Of a stretch of DNA of 5,582 nucleotides, positions 1 to 5,582 are shown piece by piece. A program made the position numbers and the translations under genes. The stretch's first letter is position 1, and every line of letters starts with the position of its first letter. The notes beneath the pieces are model-generated. The model did not search any database. It was not told the DNA's origin and saw nothing but the letters and a program-made list of their open reading frames with translations. This DNA comes from an uncultured Eubacteriales bacterium (GTDB lineage Bacteria > Bacillota > Clostridia > Christensenellales > CAG-138), in contig URFJ01000120.1 in NCBI GenBank assembly GCA_900547135.1, positions 1-5,582 on the forward strand, written 5' to 3'.

Positions 1-1091
1 AACAGCTTTTTCCGCAGCATTTCCCGGCTGGTAATGCAGAGGGTATTATCATCGACCAGATAGCCTTTTGCATTTTCAAAGGTCGTGGAGAGCTGTTCGT
101 CCAAATCGTTGCGGTCTGTAAGCAGGATGACAGTCGGCTTGTTCATCTCTACCGAAGTTGTAATCCGGCGCGTAAGGAACAGCATTGTATAAGACTTACC
201 GCAGCCCGTAGCGCCCCAATAGGTGCCGCCTTTTCCGCTACCATCCCTATGAGCTTTCAGGATGCTGGCAAACAGTTCTTCCGTGCCGTAGTATTGATAA
301 TATTTCGGCAGGATAACCAGATTCGTGCTGCTGTTATCGGGGAAATAAATGTAGTCATGGAGTACACGCAGCAGCGTAGCCGGGGCAAACAATCCGGCAA
401 TCAGCGTATGCGTTAGAACAATTCCCTGTGCATCAGCGGCATAATCTTTCCCATCCGTAGATTTCCAGACAAAATAGAACTCATAGTCACTGAACAGGGA
501 GCCATATTTTGTATTAGCGCCATCACTGATAACATTGATAAAATCGAACCTCATAAGGTCGGGAATATCCTTGCAGTAGCGCACATGAGTCTGTGTATAT
601 GCGTCCGCAATGGAAACATCTTCATCGGCAGGATTCTTTAATTCAAAGACCGATACGGGGATACCATTGATAAAAAGCACAATATCAGGAATGCGTTTTT
701 TATAGCCGTCCACCTCAAACTGGTTTACGGCACGGAAGATATTGTTGCTGCAATGTCCATCTTCCATATCAAAAAACTCAATAAAAAGCGTTGTATCATC
801 GTCACGATGCAGCGTATAGCCACGCATAAGGCGCGTATATGCCGTTTTCATGTTGTTATAAAGTGACTGGTGTTCACCACCAACAACATACCCGGCAATA
901 CGGCCAAGCTCGTCCGGGCTGAAAATGCCATAACGAGCAGTAAGATACTGCTGCAAATCATCCTTGAGCAATATCTCGTCATTCTTTCGATGGATGTCAT
1001 AGCCGCCAGTATACTGCCAGCCCTGATTTTGCAACAATTCCAGAACAGCTTTTTCATAATCGCATTCGTGATATTTGCAATTTACCGTCAC
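1..1091 (-). CDS. hsdR: Type I restriction enzyme R subunit HsdR (N-terminal 363 residues, cut by window edge)
   Basis: This is the restriction subunit of a type I RM complex: an ATP-driven DNA translocase that cleaves unmethylated DNA when bound to HsdM and HsdS. I translated the frame by hand and it is open for 363 codons from a GTG start to the left edge. The N-terminal nuclease domain shows the PD-(D/E)xK pattern: D136 in IPDIVLF, then E150 and K152 in FELKN. The first helicase motif follows as Walker A GATGCGKS at residues 293-300, then motif Ia, TDRNDLDEQL, near residues 325-334. HsdR proteins are usually about 1000 residues, so the remaining helicase motifs and the C-terminus lie outside the window. 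The GTG start is chosen because an in-frame stop (TGA) lies two codons upstream of it, an AAGGTG ribosome binding site sits 7 nt before it, and the next in-frame ATG is only at residue 81. The gene begins 2 nt after the hsdS stop. Family assignment is secure; whether the full protein is intact cannot be seen. Confidence 0.95.
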   Translation of the reverse strand, partial: MTVNCKYHECDYEKAVLELLQNQGWQYTGGYDIHRKNDEILLKDDLQQYLTARYGIFSPDELGRIAGYVVGGEHQSLYNNMKTAYTRLMRGYTLHRDDDTTLFIEFFDMEDGHCSNNIFRAVNQFEVDGYKKRIPDIVLFINGIPVSVFELKNPADEDVSIADAYTQTHVRYCKDIPDLMRFDFINVISDGANTKYGSLFSDYEFYFVWKSTDGKDYAADAQGIVLTHTLIAGLFAPATLLRVLHDYIYFPDNSSTNLVILPKYYQYYGTEELFASILKAHRDGSGKGGTYWGATGCGKSYTMLFLTRRITTSVEMNKPTVILLTDRNDLDEQLSTTFENAKGYLVDDNTLCITSREMLRKKL

Positions 1092-1093
1092 AT

Positions 1094-1660
1094 CTATTCA
1101 CCTTCTTGCAAAGCGCCTCTAACTAATATCGGGCACATATTCTTATTGACGTTGTCAATGAATTCCTGATAATTTTTTATATTATCACGAATAGTCTTAT
1201 AAACCAAAACATATTTCCGTTGGATTTCAATACTAGGGACAGTTAGTTCAATATCACAAAACACATCCCAATCTAGATTAGCCCGGACAGTTCCATCACT
1301 TAAGAATGCCCCATATCTATCCATCTCGCTTGATTTAAACATCATAAACAAAAATTCAGGCAATATTTTGTCAGATATAATGTCAAACGTTATATATGCA
1401 GGGGATACCAGTGCATCAAAATCTTTATCGTACAACCCTAATCGAATGCACACATCTCGTCCAGTTTGCATACCACTAAAAACAAAACGTCCTTTTGTCG
1501 CCACTTTATATTTACATTTATCTACTTTGGTAATAGATGCAACTGTCGGCATAAATTCTTTGTCTTTGTTCAAACCATAAAATGGGAGGTCACGACCATC
1601 TGCATTTGTTTGGTTATTTAAGCGTATTAAATTTCCTATTTTAACTTTTGTCAATGGCAT
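1094..1660 (-). CDS. hsdS: Half-length type I specificity subunit HsdS (single TRD)
   Basis: This is the DNA-recognition subunit of the type I RM system. It is 188 residues long, whereas the usual HsdS has about 400 residues with two target recognition domains (TRDs) and two conserved helical spacers. Here there is one TRD, roughly residues 5-140, with the stretch RYGAFLSDGTVRANLDWD at 115-132. It is followed by the characteristic VPSIEIQRKY segment (141-150) and one helix-forming conserved region (about 145-175). The start is ATG with a GGAGG site 9 nt upstream, and it overlaps the end of hsdM by 20 nt. The coding sequence is complete, with a proper start, stop and downstream hsdR junction, so it looks like a natural half subunit rather than a broken gene. 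By analogy with M.AhdI and with truncated EcoR124/EcoDXXI S subunits, it is inferred to dimerise and recognise a symmetric bipartite sequence. The target itself cannot be read from the sequence. The gene is about 34% GC, far below the 49-50% sampled in hsdR and central hsdM. Confidence 0.88.
   Translation of the reverse strand: MPLTKVKIGNLIRLNNQTNADGRDLPFYGLNKDKEFMPTVASITKVDKCKYKVATKGRFVFSGMQTGRDVCIRLGLYDKDFDALVSPAYITFDIISDKILPEFLFMMFKSSEMDRYGAFLSDGTVRANLDWDVFCDIELTVPSIEIQRKYVLVYKTIRDNIKNYQEFIDNVNKNMCPILVRGALQEGE
1099..1104 (-). promoter_or_regulatory. Ribosome binding site of hsdR (supports GTG start)
   Basis: AAGGTG on the minus strand lies 7 nt before the GTG at 1091-1089 and inside the last codons of hsdS. 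It decides for the GTG start: the frame is closed just upstream and no ATG occurs in the first 80 codons. Placement inside hsdS implies that ribosomes finishing hsdS restart on hsdR. Confidence 0.7.
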
Positions 1661-3230
1661 ATCCGATTTCCTCCATAGCCTTTGCCAATGCGAATTGTCC
1701 CTCTTTCATTTTCTGCGATAATTGTGTTAGCTCTTTTTGTAGGGAAAGCATTTCCTTTTGATAATCTATATCGTTATCAGAGTTTACAAACTTAATATAT
1801 TTTGACGGTGACAAAGCATAATTTTTCTTTTTGATTTCCTGAATCGTTGCTGAATAGCAAAATTCCGGAATATTATGGTAATATGTTCTATAGTCCTCGG
1901 ACTGCCATGCAAAAACTGTGTTGATGATTCTTTCTTTGCTTTCTTCGGGGAGAAGTGTAAAGCCGTCATCGTTTGCACCATTGTCGCCCATTTCACGTGC
2001 ATCAATAAACAGAATTTCATTCTCACGGTTTCGCAGCATGACTTCTGTACCGTTGCGCCGAACTTTCTTAGCCTTTTTATGGTTGCCACATAGCCAGAGC
2101 GTTACTGAAATATCTGTCGCATAGAACATATCCCTCGGCAGCACAATAATTGCCTCAACCTTATTATCCTGAATCAGTTTCTTGCGAATTTCATATTCTG
2201 CCTCGCCCTCAACGCCAGCGTTTAAGGCTCCATTTGCCAGCAGGAACGCAGCCGTTCCGTCATAAGACAGATGGGAAAGCATGTGCAGAATCCATGCGTA
2301 GTTTGCATTACCAACGGGCGGCGTTGCATAGCCTTTCCAGCGGTCATCTTCTGTCAACTGCTTTTCTGTGCGCCACGCTTTCAAATTGAATGGAGGATTT
2401 GCCAGAATATAATCTGCCAACAGCTTCGGATGCAGGTCGTGCAGGAACGAGTCAGCGTTTTCCTCCCCCAAGTCACAGCTCAAACCACGAATTGCCAGAT
2501 TCATGCGGGCTAGACGGTAGGACTTCGGGCTGTTTTCCTGTCCGTAAATCGTGATTTCTTTACGGTTTCCCTGATGAGCATCCACAAATTTTGCAGACTG
2601 AACAAACATACCGCCGGAACCACAGCAAGGGTCATATACAGACCCCTGAGATGGCTGGATAATCCGGGTCATCAAATCGACAATGTTACCCGGCGTGTAA
2701 AATTCGCCTTTCTCCGACTTTGCCGCAATGCAGAATTTCCGCAAGAAATATTCATACACGCGGCCAATCACATCGTCGGTCTGCGTGAGGGAATACTGCA
2801 TCTTATTGATTTCATCCAGCAGGGAAGAAAACTTCGATGGTTCAATATGCAGGTCGGCATAATAGCCAATCGGCAACGCGCCTTTTAAAGCGGGGTTGTT
2901 TTTCTCCATATTGGTATAAGCAGTATCTATTATCTGATAAATGTCGTTTTTCTTGGAATGAGCATTTATGTACGGCCAGCGTTCTTTCGCGCCCAAATAA
3001 AAGACATTATCGCGGGAATAGAATTTCGGATTGTCAACGAAAATCTTGGTATCCTCGTTTTCCATCAGCTTTTCACGCTGGATTTGGTATTTGTCATAAG
3101 CAAAGCGCAGAAACAGCAATCCCAGCACTACATTCACATAATCAGTGGCCGCCACGCTGCCGCGCAGCTTGTTACAGGCTGCCCAAAGGCTCGCCTCCAA
3201 AGGAACCTGTTTCTTCTCTTTTTTAGCCAT
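1641..3230 (-). CDS. hsdM: Type I DNA adenine methyltransferase subunit HsdM
   Basis: This is the modification subunit, which transfers a methyl group from S-adenosylmethionine to adenine N6 at the site chosen by HsdS. From ATG at 3230 the protein has 529 residues, a normal HsdM length. The N-terminal helical HsdM domain covers about 10-150, with the typical opening LEASLWAACNKLRGS. The methylase core shows GEFYTP (175-180), the SAM-binding motif I DPCCGSGGMF (200-209) and catalytic motif IV NPPF (278-281). A charged, probably coiled-coil tail (about 487-525) is the region that contacts HsdS in this family. ATG at 3230 is preferred to the in-frame TTG at 3236 because the AGGAG site lies 10 nt from the ATG but only 4 nt from the TTG. 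It follows the upstream gene by 2 nt. All visible motifs are intact, so an active methylase is expected. The last ~90 codons are much more AT-rich than the core. Confidence 0.97.
   Translation of the reverse strand: MAKKEKKQVPLEASLWAACNKLRGSVAATDYVNVVLGLLFLRFAYDKYQIQREKLMENEDTKIFVDNPKFYSRDNVFYLGAKERWPYINAHSKKNDIYQIIDTAYTNMEKNNPALKGALPIGYYADLHIEPSKFSSLLDEINKMQYSLTQTDDVIGRVYEYFLRKFCIAAKSEKGEFYTPGNIVDLMTRIIQPSQGSVYDPCCGSGGMFVQSAKFVDAHQGNRKEITIYGQENSPKSYRLARMNLAIRGLSCDLGEENADSFLHDLHPKLLADYILANPPFNLKAWRTEKQLTEDDRWKGYATPPVGNANYAWILHMLSHLSYDGTAAFLLANGALNAGVEGEAEYEIRKKLIQDNKVEAIIVLPRDMFYATDISVTLWLCGNHKKAKKVRRNGTEVMLRNRENEILFIDAREMGDNGANDDGFTLLPEESKERIINTVFAWQSEDYRTYYHNIPEFCYSATIQEIKKKNYALSPSKYIKFVNSDNDIDYQKEMLSLQKELTQLSQKMKEGQFALAKAMEEIGYAIDKS
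1670..1674 (-). promoter_or_regulatory. Ribosome binding site of hsdS
   Basis: A perfect GGAGG lies 9 nt before the hsdS ATG, within the last codons of hsdM. It fixes the hsdS start at 1660 and supports translational coupling across the 20-nt hsdM/hsdS overlap. Confidence 0.8.
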
Positions 3231-3232
3231 TA

Positions 3233-4912
3233 TCAATCTTCTCCTGATTCATCTACTTCATCTGCTGGCATATCCCACCACTTCATCCGCAGTTTTGGAT
3301 AGCTACTAACGGGTTTATCTTCAATCTCGTCTGCGGTCAACTCCAATTCAGATTGCAGCATGTCCCGTGCCTTACCATAGAAATCCTTTGCCACATTATC
3401 ATTTGTAGCCCGTGGCGACTCATAAGGTGCATAGTCTTGGAGTGGACTTGCCAACGCCCATAGAACGCTTTCAATGCTGATTTCAAAATTTTCTGATGAC
3501 ACAAGTCGCTCAATCGTACCATAGGCGTTGCCGGATGGTAGCATGCAAATATCCATACAGAAATAGCATTTATTCATCGCACCGTATATACTGCGGGCCA
3601 CACGATTATAGCGTCTGGCATATACGTCAACAATCGTTCCGTATAAAATACGGCCACGGAATAACTCCCACGAGACGTTCTTTCTTAACCCGTCCTGTAA
3701 TTTCTCTTTGAGATTACATTCAAGCGATTCCACTTCCTGCACATAATCTACACGCGGCACATTATAATAGACCCGCGCAAATGCAAGAAGTAACTCTTTA
3801 AAAGGCACAATATTTAAAAGTGCAGGTATAAAAATTGCGTTGTCAGGCTCGTGCGTTACATCCCTTGACCAGTTATCAAAAGTCGGCTCCTGCTTTTGCG
3901 GCTCCACTTTATACGGGCGCAATCCGTGACAGCGCGTTATATACTGATTCCACAACAACGGGTATGCTGTCTGCATTCTCTGGCGTACATTATCGGGAAC
4001 TGCTCGGTTTGCTCCATCCTCTGCAACAAAAACGTCCTTTCCTCTATCCTTTAGCAAACTGAAATTGTAATCTTTATTGCAGGTGCTTAATGTGTTGTCA
4101 TAGGCCTGTCGCAATATTCTGTCAAGAAGTTTGCGTACATAAATAGAATCCGCAAGAATCTCCGTATTTGGGAAATAAGTTGAAGCTACACGCTTGGCCG
4201 TATTATCACTGTCAATGTCAATCAGCACACGCTCCGGCTTGACCTGCATATGCTGCACAAAGTAGTCAAAGCCCTCGCGCTCTTTTTTATCTCCCGTACA
4301 CAGAATCATCTCCATCAGAGAAATGTTCTCCACGTTAATGCACAGGCAGTATTTTTTCCCATGAAAGAATTTTTGGGTATATAGGGCAATCGTTCTGGCC
4401 CCGTGCCAGCGCCGATTCAAATATTTTTGCTCAATGGCATCGTTCACATACTTCGTCAGGGAAGAAGTGCTAAGTCCCGTTTCCTGTACAGCTCTTCCCG
4501 TATAGCCGTATTGCAATGCGTATGCAGCTACTGCGTCCAAGAAACGTTTTGTATAGCGCAGTTGACTGTCAATCTCCGGGGTCTCCGCAAAGAAGCGTTT
4601 GCCGCAAGCCTTGCATTTATAGCGCTGGCGGAAAAGCACAATTTCCCGTATTCTGTCTTTGAATTTTATGTAGTTTCCAAAAACATCGTACTTGCCGTCC
4701 TTGATGTCTTTGATTTTCTTTGGAGGCTTCTGTTCATCATACCCCAATTCGTCCGTTGGGTTTCCTGCGCTATCTAACAACGCGGTTTGGCACTTAGGAC
4801 ATTTTGACGGCAATCCTGTCGGCTTAATCCAAATAAAATTCTTATATGATGGATAACGAGCATCCGCGTCAATCGTCTTATACCCTTTTAATGCAATGTC
4901 CTCCCGTTCCAT
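3233..4912 (-). CDS. ISL3-transposase-like zinc-ribbon/HTH protein, first gene of the hsd operon
   Basis: This 559-residue protein resembles ISL3-family transposases in domain order but probably is not an active one. An N-terminal zinc ribbon is seen as CPKC (C38, C41) paired with CKAC (C100, C103). The C-terminal Cys pair is in the context QRYKCKACGKRF, typical of zf-ISL3. A helix-turn-helix follows at about 137-158 (YTGRAVQETGLSTSSLTKYV). A degenerate ISL3-type DDE region follows at about 172-270: D234 matches the second catalytic Asp, and FPNTEILADSIYV (247-259) matches the family's FPNAEIVADRFHV pattern. The first Asp (GIDE in the family) appears replaced by ALYT (Y178). The C-terminal half is not recognised and carries a CxxCxxxC cluster (C449, C452, C456) and an acidic end. 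The start is ATG 4912, with GGGAG 8 nt upstream. The in-frame GTG at 4981 is rejected because it lies in the promoter -35. The stop is 2 nt before hsdM. The function is inferred: DNA binding, possibly operon regulation or an accessory RM/defence role. Confidence 0.75.
   Translation of the reverse strand: MEREDIALKGYKTIDADARYPSYKNFIWIKPTGLPSKCPKCQTALLDSAGNPTDELGYDEQKPPKKIKDIKDGKYDVFGNYIKFKDRIREIVLFRQRYKCKACGKRFFAETPEIDSQLRYTKRFLDAVAAYALQYGYTGRAVQETGLSTSSLTKYVNDAIEQKYLNRRWHGARTIALYTQKFFHGKKYCLCINVENISLMEMILCTGDKKEREGFDYFVQHMQVKPERVLIDIDSDNTAKRVASTYFPNTEILADSIYVRKLLDRILRQAYDNTLSTCNKDYNFSLLKDRGKDVFVAEDGANRAVPDNVRQRMQTAYPLLWNQYITRCHGLRPYKVEPQKQEPTFDNWSRDVTHEPDNAIFIPALLNIVPFKELLLAFARVYYNVPRVDYVQEVESLECNLKEKLQDGLRKNVSWELFRGRILYGTIVDVYARRYNRVARSIYGAMNKCYFCMDICMLPSGNAYGTIERLVSSENFEISIESVLWALASPLQDYAPYESPRATNDNVAKDFYGKARDMLQSELELTADEIEDKPVSSYPKLRMKWWDMPADEVDESGED
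3241..3245 (-). promoter_or_regulatory. Ribosome binding site of hsdM
   Basis: AGGAG on the minus strand lies inside the last codons of the upstream gene, 10 nt before ATG 3230 and 4 nt before TTG 3236. The spacing favours the ATG. Because the upstream stop lies between this site and the ATG (TGA, TA, ATG), the two genes are probably translationally coupled. Confidence 0.7.
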
Positions 4913-4916
4913 ATTT

Positions 4917-4925
4917 CTTTCTCCC
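4917..4925 (-). promoter_or_regulatory. Ribosome binding site deciding the start of the transposase-like gene
   Basis: GGGAGAAAG on the minus strand ends 4 nt before ATG 4912, and its GGGAG core is 8 nt away. This supports the 559-residue form over a 23-residue longer form beginning at GTG 4981, whose start codon would overlap the -35 box. Confidence 0.75.
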
Positions 4926-4952
4926 GTGTCGAATATAAATATAATTAAATAT

Positions 4953-4981
4953 ATTATACATAATTTTTGAACAGCTGTCAC
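4953..4981 (-). promoter_or_regulatory. Strong sigma70/SigA-type promoter of the hsd operon
   Basis: On the minus strand a -35 box GTGACA (4981-4976; 5 of 6 to TTGACA) is followed by exactly 17 nt and a perfect -10 box TATAAT (4958-4953). Transcription would begin near 4946, leaving a leader of about 34 nt before ATG 4912. An 8-bp palindrome ACAGCTGT (4971-4978) overlaps the -35 box and could be an operator; that part is speculative. No other convincing promoter was seen upstream of hsdM, hsdS or hsdR, so this one probably drives all four genes. Confidence 0.7.
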
Positions 4982-5069
4982 TATTCTAGGAAAATAAATT
5001 AAACCTGCACTTTCAATTTTGTGTGTTCAATATCAAATATGGGGCCGCTGGGGATTATACCAAAAGTGC

Positions 5070-5097
5070 TTGCATATTGCTGCGATATGGGTATAGT
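5070..5097 (+). promoter_or_regulatory. Candidate promoter of the serine recombinase gene
   Basis: TTGCAT (5070-5075) and TATAGT (5092-5097) are separated by 16 nt, and the -10 box is about 40 nt before the ATG at 5137. The match is moderate (4 of 6 and 5 of 6). The right arm of an inverted repeat overlaps the -10 box, which would allow the recombinase to repress itself; this is inference. Confidence 0.4.
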
Positions 5098-5136
5098 TAT
5101 AAGTATCAAATCAATCGAACCCCAGAGGTGATATAA

Positions 5137-5582
5137 ATGCAGGTTTATGGGTACTGCCGGATTTCCACGCCAACGCAAAGTATAGACCGACAAATCCGAA
5201 ACATTAAGACGGCATTTCCAGACGCGCACATTGTGCAGGAGGTTTATACGGGTACTAAGTATCAAGGCCGCAAAGAATTAGACAAACTGCTGCGCATCGT
5301 GCAGCCGGGGGATACTATCGTGTTTGACAGCGTTTCCCGGATGAGCCGCAGCGCAGACGAGGGCTGCCAACTGTATGAGGAGCTATTTGACCGAAATATT
5401 CAACTACGCTTTCTGAAAGAGCCACACATCAACACGGAAACCTACCGGGAAACTATACAGCGGCAAATCCATGCCCAGTTCGAGACGGGGAACGTTGCAA
5501 CCGATAGTTTCGTTTCTGCGGTTATTGACGCTTTAAATCAGTACACTGTTGCTCTGGCAAAGGAACAAATCAAGCTGGCATT
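5137..5582 (+). CDS. Small serine recombinase (resolvase/invertase family), N-terminal part, cut by window edge
   Basis: This is a site-specific recombinase that would cut and rejoin DNA through a covalent phosphoserine link. I translated 148 codons from ATG 5137 to the right edge with no stop. The N-terminus YGYCRISTPTQS carries the catalytic Ser10 and supporting Arg8. The second active-site motif FDSVSRMSRS (63-72) has D64, R68 and R71. The segment LKEPHINTETY (93-103) and the ending VALAKEQIKLA, entering the long dimer helix, match a recombinase type frequent in Clostridia and usually about 200 residues long. The C-terminal DNA-binding HTH is beyond the edge. The start is supported by an AGGTG site (5126-5130) 6 nt upstream. 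It is divergent from the hsd operon, and no inverted hsdS copy is visible in the window. It may mobilise a neighbouring island or invert DNA outside the window. The family call is firm; the substrate is unknown. Confidence 0.92.
   Translation, partial: MQVYGYCRISTPTQSIDRQIRNIKTAFPDAHIVQEVYTGTKYQGRKELDKLLRIVQPGDTIVFDSVSRMSRSADEGCQLYEELFDRNIQLRFLKEPHINTETYRETIQRQIHAQFETGNVATDSFVSAVIDALNQYTVALAKEQIKLA

Larger units (their letters stand above)
4913..5136. other. Divergent intergenic region between the hsd operon and the recombinase
   Basis: These 224 bp contain no credible gene. The left part (about 4930-4970) is very AT-rich and holds the operon promoter. The right part holds the likely recombinase promoter and ribosome binding site, plus short repeats: TATCAAAT occurs directly at 5031-5038 and 5104-5111, and TATACC (5056-5061) is inverted as GGTATA (5090-5095). 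With a site-specific recombinase starting here, this is the natural place to look for its own binding or crossover site, but none can be proved from the sequence. Confidence 0.6.

Noticed and set aside
848..1057. Minus-strand open frame of 69 codons inside hsdR
   Set aside because: It lies in a different frame of the hsdR coding strand; the true frame shows the PD-(D/E)xK and Walker A motifs.
1784..2089. Minus-strand open frame of 101 codons within hsdM
   Set aside because: It is an out-of-frame shadow of hsdM with no motif of its own.
3231..3236. TTG start for HsdM two codons upstream
   Set aside because: Spacing from AGGAG is only 4 nt, against 10 nt for the ATG, and family members typically begin near the MAKK-like sequence.
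4913..4981. A 23-residue N-terminal extension of the transposase-like protein starting at GTG 4981
   Set aside because: The GTG lies in the promoter -35 box and upstream of the predicted transcription start, while ATG 4912 has a good ribosome binding site.
3233..5136. An intact insertion sequence inserted beside the hsd genes
   Set aside because: The 2-nt gap to hsdM leaves no right terminal repeat, no matching left repeat was seen, and the catalytic motif seems degraded.
5141..5255. Direct repeat of AGGTTTAT...GGGTACT at 5141-5155 and 5239-5255
   Set aside because: Both copies are coding in the recombinase, encode unrelated residues in part (VYGYC and VYTGT), and differ by a 2-base insertion; chance is the simplest explanation.
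4999..5265. Minus-strand open frame of 88 codons across the intergenic region and the recombinase start
   Set aside because: Most of it is antisense to the well-supported recombinase N-terminus, and the product has no recognisable motif.
1..5582. CRISPR array, tRNA or rRNA genes
   Set aside because: No regularly spaced repeats or cloverleaf or rRNA-like segments were found on either strand; almost the whole window is protein coding.

Overview
The window holds most of a type I restriction-modification (RM) operon on the minus strand and the start of a divergently transcribed serine recombinase on the plus strand. Purine-rich ribosome binding sites (GGAGG, AGGAG, GGGAG), hand counts of about 34-50% GC in sampled stretches, and a recombinase of a style common in anaerobic gut Clostridia (YGYCRIST start, FDSVSRMSR motif) suggest a Firmicutes chromosome or mobile island. 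Lachnospiraceae or Oscillospiraceae are plausible, but the species cannot be named from the sequence.

Layout in transcription order of the minus-strand operon: a strong sigma70-type promoter (4953-4981); an unusual first gene for a zinc-ribbon/HTH protein of ISL3-transposase ancestry (3233-4912); hsdM, the DNA adenine methylase subunit (1641-3230); hsdS, a half-length single-TRD specificity subunit (1094-1660); and the first 363 residues of hsdR, the nuclease/translocase subunit (1-1091), which runs off the left edge. The junctions are very tight: 2 nt between the first gene and hsdM, a 20-nt overlap between hsdM and hsdS, and 2 nt between hsdS and hsdR. Translational coupling of all four genes is likely. 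No terminator is visible inside the operon.

To the right, a 224-bp divergent intergenic region (4913-5136) separates the operon from a serine recombinase (5137 to the right edge).

How the parts fit: HsdM2-HsdS would methylate the host target, and adding HsdR would give the restriction complex. A single-TRD HsdS would be expected to work as a dimer and so to recognise a symmetric split site. hsdS and the last third of a kilobase of hsdM are much more AT-rich than the rest, as expected if the specificity module was swapped in by recombination. The most novel element is the ISL3-derived protein. It sits in the operon as a coupled leading gene, has no room for a terminal repeat on the hsd side, and seems to have lost at least the first catalytic aspartate. 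That points to a domesticated DNA-binding protein serving the RM system rather than an active insertion sequence.
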